10,158 nucleotides of DNA, taken from assembly GCA_021730835.1 (NCBI GenBank), contig JAKFYP010000174.1, positions 1 through 10,158 on the forward strand. The letters are read 5' to 3'. Both the position numbers and the translations under genes were made by a program. Origin of the DNA: Alphaproteobacteria bacterium. GTDB lineage: Bacteria > Pseudomonadota > Alphaproteobacteria > Rickettsiales > UBA998. The notes under the pieces were generated by a model. It was not told where the DNA came from. It saw only the letters and a list, made by a program, of their open reading frames with translations, and did no database searches. Position 1 is the stretch's first letter. Every line of letters starts with the position of its first letter. Shown here piece after piece: positions 1-5,783 of the stretch.

Positions 1-663
1 TATTACCTGTGCCACCATAAAGGCTGTACCAGCTATGGTAAATCCGTGCGCCGTGACGTGATGGAGGGCGAGTTTAAGGACTTGCTTGGCACGATGCAGC
101 CAATACCGGGGACAGTTAAATCCGCTGAGAAGATGTTCCGCATGGTGTGGGATTACCGCAAGCACAACGCTCAGGCTATGTCGGACTCCGCCAGACGGGA
201 AATCACGGGGATTGAGCGCGGCATTGAACAGGTCATGGATAATCTTATGAAAGCGTCCAGCGCCACCGTTATCAGTGCCTATGAAAGGCGGATTGAAGGC
301 TTGGAAAAGCAAAAGCAGGTATTGCTGGAAAGACTGGCGCAAAGCACCCAGCCGGTACGCAGCTTCGATGAGAGCTTTAGAACCGCTCTCCTGTTTCTCG
401 CAAACCCCTTGAATATATGGGTAAATGGTGAGTTCGAGGAGAAGAGAATGGTGCTTCGCATGGCCTTTACTGACAAACTGACCTATGTCCGAAATACAGG
501 CTTTAGAACCGCCCCAATCGCGCTGCCATTCTCGCTTCTAAGGGAGTTTGCCAATGACAACTCCGGTATGGTGCGGGTGGAGGGACTTGAACCCCCAAGC
601 CTTGCGGCACAAGAACCTAAATCTTGCATGTCTGCCAGTTCCATCACACCCGCGACCGGCTGA
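1..663 (+). CDS. Large serine site-specific recombinase, C-terminal part (5' end outside window)
   Basis: Integrates and excises a mobile element by serine recombination. The frame is open from base 1, so the catalytic serine domain lies left of the window. The first residues (YYLCHHKGCTSYGKSVRRD) look like the second half of the recombinase zinc beta-ribbon, with the Cys and SYGKS/RRD pattern of the family. A charged helical, coiled-coil-like stretch follows at about bases 190-360. Then comes a C-terminal segment typical of these proteins, with the NPLNIWVNGEFEEKR and MAFTDKLTYVRNTGFRTAP motifs. The last 31 or so codons, from about base 568, are antisense to a tRNA-Leu gene and the stop lies just past it, so the protein tail comes from the target tRNA sequence. 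This places the gene at the end of an element integrated at the tRNA 3' end. Family assignment is firm; specificity is unknown. Confidence 0.85.
   Translation, partial: YYLCHHKGCTSYGKSVRRDVMEGEFKDLLGTMQPIPGTVKSAEKMFRMVWDYRKHNAQAMSDSARREITGIERGIEQVMDNLMKASSATVISAYERRIEGLEKQKQVLLERLAQSTQPVRSFDESFRTALLFLANPLNIWVNGEFEEKRMVLRMAFTDKLTYVRNTGFRTAPIALPFSLLREFANDNSGMVRVEGLEPPSLAAQEPKSCMSASSITPATG
569..653 (-). tRNA. tRNA-Leu (anticodon UAG)
   Basis: Read on the minus strand this folds as an 85-nt class II tRNA with an encoded CCA end. The acceptor stem is GCGGGTG/CACCCGC with discriminator A. The anticodon stem is CAAGA/TCTTG around loop TTTAGGT, giving anticodon UAG for leucine CUN codons. A long variable arm (TGCCGCAAGGCTT region) and a GGGGG/CCCTC T-stem with TTCAAGT loop complete it. 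Its 3' end faces the recombinase gene, so it is the probable attachment site. No hairpin with a T-run is visible just past the CCA, so its native terminator may have been displaced by the insertion. Confidence 0.95.
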
Positions 664-693
664 AAATATGCCATTTTATCAGCAACGATGCAA
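664..693 (-). promoter_or_regulatory. Candidate promoter of tRNA-Leu
   Basis: On the minus strand TTGCAT (688-693) and ATATTT (664-669) are separated by 18 bases. The -10-like box ends about 10 bases before the mature tRNA 5' end, a fitting distance for a short leader. Boxes match only partly; inferred from position and sequence. Confidence 0.35.
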
Positions 694-804
694 GAAAGCC
701 CGGATTCAGGTAGCGAATTTATATAAGGCCTCTCAAGAAATTTAATTATTCATTAACTATAGTTTATTAGAATACAGAGATAACATCTCAGCCTGGTATT
801 TCGT

Positions 805-1572
805 ATGCGCCTTATATTAAAGAAGAAAAACAAGAAGCATAAGCAGGGTGGTTTTTCGTTGATTGAATTATCCGTGATTCTCTCTGTAGCAGGTGTGGCA
901 ACGGCAACCATGCTTTCCACCACACAGGTCGATTCGGAAAGCACCTCGGTTGTCGCCACGGCGGATCACTTCGACGAGATTGAGATTGCGATACGGGCAT
1001 ATTATGAGCAGTTTGGTGCGCTACCCTGTCCCGCACGCCCCAAATCGCTTCCCAATTCTGCTTATTATGGCCGGGTTAGCGACTGTGCTGCGGCGGCTCC
1101 TGGCGGCACAGGAGTCGTCGATGCAACGCCTTCGGGAGGCGGGGCTAATGAGGTTGTGCGAGTTGGTTCGTTACCTGTACGCTGCATGGGGCTTCCCGAT
1201 AGTTATATGTATGATCGCTGGGGTTCGCGTATCAGCTATGCCATTGTTAAGAAATTGGGTAATCCGGTTACCTTTCCCGGCTATACCACCGGCATGACCA
1301 ACGGCGTTGTTGAAGTCACAGATGCCACTGGTACTACGCTATCCAACAGCGATGTCACCGGATACGTTCTGTTCAGCCACGGCAAGGACAGAAAAGGCGC
1401 GTATAGCAAAACCGGTATCATCATCAACGCATGTGACACAACGCAAAGGGAAGGTGAAAATTGCGATAGTGATCCGATTTTCGTAGACGCGCTGGTCAAC
1501 GAAACGCCGGGCACGGATTATTTCTACGATATGCCGCGCTGGAAAACCGTCAGCGCCATCACCGGGCCGTAA
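805..1572 (+). CDS. Prepilin-type pseudopilin, LPCPA type
   Basis: A 255-residue protein with a classic type III (prepilin) signal. A lysine-rich leader (residues 1-15) precedes GGFSLIEL, where prepilin peptidase should cut between Gly16 and Phe17; Glu21 is the conserved Glu5 of the mature protein. A hydrophobic helix covers about residues 17-38. The globular part carries a FGALPCPA motif (70-77), DRWGSRISY (137-145, compare DxWG in GspG-like pseudopilins), and FSHGKDRKGAY (about 191-200). Cysteines at 75, 94, 127, 210 and 220 suggest disulphides outside the cytoplasm. It probably sits in the inner membrane as a minor pilin or pseudopilin of a type II secretion or type IV pilus-like machine, but no other machine gene is in the window. 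No good ribosome binding site is seen before the ATG; it is the only plausible start ahead of the signal. Exact partner system unknown. Confidence 0.8.
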   Translation: MRLILKKKNKKHKQGGFSLIELSVILSVAGVATATMLSTTQVDSESTSVVATADHFDEIEIAIRAYYEQFGALPCPARPKSLPNSAYYGRVSDCAAAAPGGTGVVDATPSGGGANEVVRVGSLPVRCMGLPDSYMYDRWGSRISYAIVKKLGNPVTFPGYTTGMTNGVVEVTDATGTTLSNSDVTGYVLFSHGKDRKGAYSKTGIIINACDTTQREGENCDSDPIFVDALVNETPGTDYFYDMPRWKTVSAITGP

Positions 1573-1576
1573 TCCG

Positions 1577-2047
1577 TCAGGCGATAGCGCGTACCCGCTC
1601 CTCCCCGAAAAACGGGGCTTCGGCATCCTCTGAATCCGGCTTATCAACCAGCGTTTCCAGCGCGTCCATGTTCTCTACGAACACCTGTTCCTCCGCGTCG
1701 TCGGAATCCAAGCTGTTTTCTTCCGGCTCGCGGTCTTCCAACTCTTCAAGCGAAGTAATCTCTTCCTCATCCATTTCCTCGATTTCCTGCAAATCGGCAT
1801 CATCATCGGGATGTACATCCCCGGCATCGTCAAAATCACTCAGGTCAATGTCGTCATCCACATCGTCAATATGCTGGCGCGGCAAAGTATCGGAAAGGGA
1901 AACCGGTGGATGCCCCATCTTCACATCTTCGTTGTCATCCGGCTCATGTGAGCGGGAACAGCGGGGGCATATACAGGGGGTTCTGCCGAGATCGTAAAAC
2001 CGCGTCTGGCAGGATGGGCAGGTTCGTTTGATACCCAGGGCCGCCAT
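1577..2047 (-). CDS. FYDLN-type acidic zinc-ribbon protein (TIGR02300-like)
   Basis: A 156-residue protein of unknown function, characteristic of Alphaproteobacteria. The N-terminus holds a small zinc ribbon, CPSC at 10-13 and CPRC at 27-30, around RFYDLG (16-21), which is the family's FYDLN signature with Gly in place of Asn. From about residue 36 on the protein is low-complexity and extremely rich in Asp and Glu, as in the family. AGGGG lies 9 bases before the ATG and supports this start. The gene is divergent from aroA, a neighbourhood I recall for this family, and its 3' end meets the pseudopilin gene convergently with only 4 bases between. The role is not established; the acidic tail suggests binding to a basic partner, which is inference. 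Confidence 0.85.
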   Translation of the reverse strand: MAALGIKRTCPSCQTRFYDLGRTPCICPRCSRSHEPDDNEDVKMGHPPVSLSDTLPRQHIDDVDDDIDLSDFDDAGDVHPDDDADLQEIEEMDEEEITSLEELEDREPEENSLDSDDAEEQVFVENMDALETLVDKPDSEDAEAPFFGEERVRAIA

Positions 2048-2078
2048 GTGCTATCCCCTAAAAATCCACTGCCTTTTC

Positions 2079-2107
2079 ATGGTGCGGTTTTACCGTCTTT
2101 TTGTCAA
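2079..2107 (-). promoter_or_regulatory. Candidate promoter of the FYDLN-type gene
   Basis: On the minus strand a perfect -35 TTGACA (2102-2107) is followed after 17 bases by CACCAT (2079-2084), a weak -10 box. This would give a leader of about 25 bases before the ATG at 2047. Supported by position and the exact -35 match only. Confidence 0.4.
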
Positions 2108-2179
2108 GCCTCAAGAGTAGACGAAATTGAGGGAACTTGCTATGTAGTAGGCAGGAAATCATATCACCCATAGATATAG

Positions 2180-2319
2180 CAGTTTGCGGAAAAACTATTT
2201 TGACGGGTGATTTTGTCGTTGTTTTTGTCCTCGAATCCTCATGTATCTTCAAGTACACTCCGGTTCTGCGGGCAAAAACGCCTGAAAATCTCCTCGCCAA
2301 AACGTTTTTCCGCAAACTG
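2180..2319. repeat. 140-bp imperfect palindrome with perfect 16-bp terminal inverted repeats
   Basis: CAGTTTGCGGAAAAAC (2180-2195) recurs exactly as its reverse complement at 2304-2319. Pairing continues inward: the next 19 bases of each arm agree at about 12 positions, GTTTTTG (2221-2227) faces CAAAAAC (2273-2279), and the centre is near-palindromic (GTATCTTCAAGTAC, 2243-2256). The whole block is therefore one decayed hairpin centred near 2249.5 with arms of about 70 bases. It occupies half of the gap between the divergent FYDLN-type gene and aroA and ends 2 bases before the aroA Shine-Dalgarno sequence AGGA (2322-2325). A TTGACG that could act as a -35 box lies inside the left arm at 2200-2205, but no good -10 follows. 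It could be a small non-autonomous inverted-repeat element, a REP-like intergenic repeat, or a leader hairpin controlling aroA. Which one cannot be told from one copy. Confidence 0.8.
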
Positions 2320-2333
2320 TTAGGATTGCGCTT

Positions 2334-4367
2334 ATGACTCTCAGCCCGGATGCGTCATCGCCAGCCCCGCTGGTTTCCCATCCGGTCGGAAAACTGGGGG
2401 GGAGCGCCCGGGTTCCGGGCGATAAATCCATCTCTCACCGGGCGCTGATGCTGGCCTCGCAAGCGCTTGGGGTCACCGAAATCAGCGGATTGCTTGAAGG
2501 CGAGGACGTATTGGCGACGGCGGGAGCGCTGCGGGCGCTCGGCGTTGAGCTACGCAAACGCAGGGATGGCGTCTGGGAGGTCGAGGGGCGCGGTGTCGGC
2601 GGCCTGCATGCCCCGGCCAGCGTACTGGATATGGGCAATGCCGGAACGGCGGCGCGGCTGATGATGGGCCTGCTTGCCCCCTATCCGTTCCTGAGCATTT
2701 TCACCGGGGATGCCAGCCTGTGCGCCCGTCCGATGGGCCGCGTCATGACGCCGCTGGCGGAATTCGGCGCGACTTTCATGGCCCGCGATGACCGGTTTCT
2801 GCCGCTGGCTATGCAAGGTACGGATGAGCCGCTTCCCGTCACCTACCGCCTGCCGGTTGCCTCGGCGCAGGTCAAGTCGGCGGTGCTGCTGGCGGGGCTA
2901 AATACGCCGGGCATCACCACCGTGATCGAGGCAGAACCGACACGCGATCATACCGAGCGCATGCTGGCATGGTACGGCTTCGACATTACCTGCGAGCAAA
3001 AAGATGGCGTAAATCATATCGCGGTGCGCGGCCAGAAGGATGTAGCGTTTGCCAAACGCCTGCTCGGCGTGCCTGCCGATCCGTCTTCCGCCGCGTTCCC
3101 GATGGTCGCCGCGCTGTTGCTGGAAGGATCGGAGATCGTGCTGGAGCAGGTCTGTATCAATCCCTTGCGCACCGGGCTGTTTCAGACGCTTAAGGAAATG
3201 GGGGCCTCGATTGAGTATCTGGGTGAGCGTGAGGAGGCCGGTGAGCCGGTTGCCGATATTCGCGTGCGCGCCGGACATCTCAGAGGCATTGACGTTCCGG
3301 CGGAGCGCGCCCCTTCCATGATCGACGAATATCCTGTTCTTGCCGTCGCCGCCGCCTTCGCCGAGGGCAATACCGTGATGCGGGGGCTTGGCGAATTGCG
3401 GGTAAAGGAAAGTGACCGGCTGCAAGCTATCATTGACGGGCTGGCCGCCTGCGGAGTGAATACATCCGTTACAGGTGACGACCTTACCGTGCATGGAACC
3501 GGCGGTCTGGTAGAAGGCGGCGGGCGTATCGAGGCGCGGCACGATCACCGGATTGCCATGTCCTTCCTTGTGCTCGGCATGGCGGCGCAGCATGCCGTCA
3601 CCATTGACGATGCGCGGGCGATAGCCACCAGCTTTCCGGGATTCTCCGGGCTGATGAACGCGTTGGGCGGGCGTATCGAGGACGCGCCGCTGACCAGCGC
3701 GCTCAGGCTGCCGATGCGCGTCATCGCCATTGACGGCCCGGCGGCATCGGGCAAGGGGACGCTGGCGCAGCGTCTGGCCCGGTATTTCGGTTTTCACTAC
3801 CTCGATACGGGCAGTTTATACCGTGCCGTCGGCCTGCGGCTGCTGGAGACCGGGCAGGCAGCGGAAAATAAAAACGCGGCGATTTCCGCCGCGAAAAACC
3901 TGCGGGATCAGGATTTGCAGGATAGCCGGTTGCGTAACGAAAAGGTAGGCCGGATGGCTTCCATCGTTTCCGCCTATCCGGAAGTGCGCTCGGCCTTGCT
4001 CGATTACCAGCGTGCTTTTGCCGCCCGCCCCGAAGGAGCTGTGCTCGACGGGCGCGATATCGGCACGGTGGTTTGCCCGGATGCCGCCATCAAGCTGTTT
4101 CTGACCGCAACGCTGGAAGCCCGCGCCGCCCGCCGCCATCACGAATTGCAGGAACAGGGGATCGAAGTGGTCTATGATTCCATCCTGCGGGAGTTGCGCG
4201 AGCGCGATGCCCGCGATTCGGGTCGCAGTGCCGCGCCGCTGGTTCCCGCTCCTGACGCGCTGCTGCTCGATACGACCGATATGGATGCCGATACGGTGTT
4301 TCACAAGGTGGTGGCGCTGGTCGGGCAGCGCATTGACGGGCAGTTACTGGTGTCTATCGGCGAGTAA
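2334..4367 (+). CDS. aroA-cmk: Fused EPSP synthase (AroA) and CMP kinase (Cmk)
   Basis: A 677-residue cytoplasmic protein joining two enzymes. Residues 1 to about 450 are 3-phosphoshikimate 1-carboxyvinyltransferase, which makes EPSP from shikimate-3-phosphate and PEP for aromatic amino acids. Visible motifs are PGDKSISHR (28-36, Lys31), NAGTAAR (102-108), SAQVK (177-181), RDHTERM (204-210), IDEYP with catalytic Asp331, KESDR (358-362) and HDHRIAM (403-409). Residues 461-677 are (d)CMP kinase: P-loop GPAASGKGT (468-476), LDTGSLYR (490-497), LDGRDIGT (571-578) and RDARDSGR (624-631). Both halves are of usual length and seem intact. The frame runs straight through the junction, with Met461 where a free Cmk would begin; a weak AGG 6 bases before that codon might allow a separate Cmk. 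AGGA 8 bases before the ATG supports the start. Similar fusions are known from betaproteobacteria. The usual next gene, rpsA, is missing. Confidence 0.93.
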   Translation: MTLSPDASSPAPLVSHPVGKLGGSARVPGDKSISHRALMLASQALGVTEISGLLEGEDVLATAGALRALGVELRKRRDGVWEVEGRGVGGLHAPASVLDMGNAGTAARLMMGLLAPYPFLSIFTGDASLCARPMGRVMTPLAEFGATFMARDDRFLPLAMQGTDEPLPVTYRLPVASAQVKSAVLLAGLNTPGITTVIEAEPTRDHTERMLAWYGFDITCEQKDGVNHIAVRGQKDVAFAKRLLGVPADPSSAAFPMVAALLLEGSEIVLEQVCINPLRTGLFQTLKEMGASIEYLGEREEAGEPVADIRVRAGHLRGIDVPAERAPSMIDEYPVLAVAAAFAEGNTVMRGLGELRVKESDRLQAIIDGLAACGVNTSVTGDDLTVHGTGGLVEGGGRIEARHDHRIAMSFLVLGMAAQHAVTIDDARAIATSFPGFSGLMNALGGRIEDAPLTSALRLPMRVIAIDGPAASGKGTLAQRLARYFGFHYLDTGSLYRAVGLRLLETGQAAENKNAAISAAKNLRDQDLQDSRLRNEKVGRMASIVSAYPEVRSALLDYQRAFAARPEGAVLDGRDIGTVVCPDAAIKLFLTATLEARAARRHHELQEQGIEVVYDSILRELRERDARDSGRSAAPLVPAPDALLLDTTDMDADTVFHKVVALVGQRIDGQLLVSIGE

Positions 4368-4396
4368 AAAGCCTCGGTGCATCAGGCAACCGAAGC
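4366..4396 (-). terminator. Probable rho-independent terminator of the two unknown minus-strand genes
   Basis: On the minus strand an imperfect stem pairs 4371-4380 with 4386-4396 (core CGGTGC against GCACCG with one bulged base and one mismatch), followed by five T (4366-4370). The loop contains the stop codon of the 4382-5068 gene, so terminator and gene end overlap. The T-run is in turn the end of the convergent aroA-cmk frame. Confidence 0.5.
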
Positions 4397-5068
4397 GCCG
4401 TGCATCTCATATTCATTGGCCGGAGATACCCGATCCAGCGTGATCTTGTCCAGCCAGGGGCTGGCTGACATATGTGCCAGATTGCTTTTGACCTCGACCT
4501 CGAAACGCTCGGCGGAGAACTGACTGCCGGTCAGATCGTGACGAGTGCGCATATAGCCGGTGATACGATGCAGCATGTCATCGCGCATCTCCGGCGGGAA
4601 ACCGGCCAGCAATTTGGCGTTGACCGAGCATAGCCGCGCAAAGGTTCTCTCCGATTCACTCTCGTCTTTTTTATGTTCCTTGCTGGAAAGCGTCATCAGA
4701 ACACCCGCTCCCAGAAACGCCGCCGAAGTTACAATACCTAATGCGGCATTGATCGTACCACGACCCGAAATCGCCATTTCACGACTATATCCCATATCCA
4801 CCAGTTCTTTTTCCAGTTTTTCCAGTGTCTCGGGATGGCGATAGTCCAACCCCTTCACTTCCCGTTTGAGGAAACTGAACCAGCCTTTCTTTTCCCCCGC
4901 AGCGGCGGCTTTCTCCGCCATTTTTTTCTCAAGGCCCTCCCTGAGGGCATCGGCTTCACGCTCCAGTTGCGTAATTTTTAGCGCATGCCCCGTTTCATCC
5001 ACCCGTTTGAGCGCATCCGCCGCCTGATACATTTTCGTGAATTTCACCTCGACTCCCTTATCCGCCAT
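4382..5068 (-). CDS. Unrecognised protein with one central membrane segment
   Basis: A 228-residue protein (from the first ATG) that I do not recognise. The N-terminal half is charged and helical, likely coiled coil (residues 13-95, with EREADALREGLEKK). One hydrophobic segment of about 24 residues at 104-128 (INAALGIVTSAAFLGAGVLM) should span or insert in the membrane. A basic and acidic linker and a soluble C-terminal part of about 100 residues follow. The start is uncertain. At this ATG the GAGG purine run ends only 2 bases away, too close for a good ribosome binding site, and about 28 codons directly upstream in the same frame look coding. It lies 83 bases after the stop of the 5152-5475 gene and is probably cotranscribed. 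Coding potential is clear; function is unknown. Confidence 0.7.
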   Translation of the reverse strand: MADKGVEVKFTKMYQAADALKRVDETGHALKITQLEREADALREGLEKKMAEKAAAAGEKKGWFSFLKREVKGLDYRHPETLEKLEKELVDMGYSREMAISGRGTINAALGIVTSAAFLGAGVLMTLSSKEHKKDESESERTFARLCSVNAKLLAGFPPEMRDDMLHRITGYMRTRHDLTGSQFSAERFEVEVKSNLAHMSASPWLDKITLDRVSPANEYEMHGASVA

Positions 5069-5155
5069 TTCCTCAACGAAGGCATCGGTTTTCCAGTGCT
5101 TGTTCTTTGAGAAGGCCTCAATTGAATCGGAGGTATAGCCTACATCGCTGGTCAG
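5069..5155 (-). other. Coding-like upstream extension of the 4382-5068 gene without a normal start codon
   Basis: The same frame stays open back to a TAA at 5201-5203. Over 5069-5151 its codons mostly end in C or G (AGC, GGC, ACC, TCC, GCC, TTC, AAC, CAC) and would encode a natural-looking peptide (TSDVGYTSDSIEAFSKNKHW onward). The frame has no ATG, GTG or TTG here; only CTG (5153-5155) and ATT (5120-5122) could start it. An ATG at 5143-5145 lies in another frame and is followed at once by TAG. Possible readings are a rare start codon, a frameshift in the gene or the read, or a frame change from the upstream gene. Confidence 0.45.
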
Positions 5156-5475
5156 GCTTCTTCTTCCAGCCCTTCCATTTTGGGGGCAGAGGCGCGCTTT
5201 TTAGCCGATTTTGCCTTGGTGCGCTGGAGCTTCTTCTTATCGTTATCCCAACTATACTGGTAAACGACCGTCTTGATACCGGTCATCACAATATCGCCAT
5301 CCGCCAGTTGCAGCACATCGAAACCTTTTTGTAAGGCATCATTGATAAGGGATGAAGATTGCCGCAGGTAATCCGGGTCCGACATCATATCGGTCAGCGC
5401 CGCGCCATCTTCATCCATATTACCTTGCTTTACCGGAAGATTGAACTTGCTCAGTAGCTTGTGGTTATAATTCAT
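5152..5475 (-). CDS. Small unrecognised protein with a basic C-terminal tail
   Basis: A 107-residue protein, probably soluble, with no signal peptide or membrane segment. The N-terminal 80 residues look like a compact domain with a central GFDVLQLADGDIVMTGIKTV strand-rich stretch and a YSWD motif after it. A lysine-rich tail (KKKLQRTKAKSAKKR) follows, ending in an acidic LEEEA. AGGA 8 bases before the ATG supports the start. It is the first gene of a likely two-gene unit with the membrane-associated protein downstream. The core faintly recalls a short rickettsial domain of unknown function (DUF2671), but I cannot confirm that. No function is proposed; the basic tail could bind nucleic acid or an acidic surface. 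Confidence 0.75.
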   Translation of the reverse strand: MNYNHKLLSKFNLPVKQGNMDEDGAALTDMMSDPDYLRQSSSLINDALQKGFDVLQLADGDIVMTGIKTVVYQYSWDNDKKKLQRTKAKSAKKRASAPKMEGLEEEA

Positions 5476-5574
5476 TTCTTCATTCCTGATTATTCAATGA
5501 GATGTTACGTCTTAAAAAAAACCTTGCCCGTGATTAGCATATGGCAAAAACACAGAATATGGCAGTTATTTAAA

Positions 5575-5609
5575 GGGTAATCCTCAATATCTGGTATTTC
5601 GGATAACCC
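5575..5609. repeat. Small inverted repeat in the AT-rich gap
   Basis: GGGTAATCC (5575-5583) and GGATAACCC (5601-5609) are inverted copies with one mismatch, 17 bases apart. They lie between a candidate promoter and the start of the 5152-5475 gene, so they would be in its leader, as an operator or a weak hairpin. It may be chance. Confidence 0.35.
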
Positions 5610-5634
5610 TACGTTAACAATTTATCAATGATGT

Positions 5635-5665
5635 ATTATGTAATTATGAGTTTCTAAAAAGTCAA
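5635..5665 (-). promoter_or_regulatory. Candidate promoter of the two unknown minus-strand genes
   Basis: On the minus strand TTGACT (5660-5665) and CATAAT (5635-5640) each match consensus at five of six positions, but the 19-base spacer is long. It would give a leader of about 150 bases. The rest of the 5476-5701 gap is AT-rich, with no gene visible on either strand. Confidence 0.35.
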
Positions 5666-5701
5666 CTATAATCCAGACCTCTTTCCCCTAATAGCCAATA
5701 A

Positions 5702-5736
5702 TAAAAAAATGCCCGGTTGCACGAATACAACCGGGC
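5702..5736 (-). terminator. Rho-independent terminator of the fliK-flgD-flgE operon
   Basis: A perfect 9-bp stem, GCCCGGTTG (5711-5719) with CAACCGGGC (5728-5736), encloses an 8-base loop. On the minus strand it is followed by A and seven T (5703-5709). It lies about 48 bases past the flgE stop and is correctly oriented for it. Confidence 0.9.
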
Positions 5737-5783
5737 GAGGGGGAGGAGTAAGAAAAGTAAAGCTTTTATAAACTGCTGTAAAC

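Noticed and set aside
483..745. Short frames over the tRNA on both strands
   Set aside because: They are translations of the tRNA-Leu gene and its antisense, a common false gene call. Only the recombinase frame has independent support.
1603..1618. CCCCG-AAAAA-CGGGG hairpin as terminator between the pseudopilin and the FYDLN-type gene
   Set aside because: The stem is only 5 bp, it lies inside the coding part of the FYDLN-type gene, and neither side has a T-run.
2058..2315. An 85-codon minus-strand frame (and a shorter plus-strand one) across the palindrome
   Set aside because: It is created by the inverted repeat, which stays open on both strands. It has no good ribosome binding site and resembles no family I know.
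2898..3797. A 299-codon frame antisense to aroA
   Set aside because: The GC-rich aroA sequence leaves the opposite strand open. The translation is low-complexity and Arg/His/Gly-rich with no recognisable domain.
5197..5203. TAAAAAG as a slippery site for -1 frameshifting into the downstream gene
   Set aside because: It does not fit the full slippery heptamer. A shift here would replace a natural-looking C-terminus with an unlikely peptide, and no stimulatory hairpin is evident.
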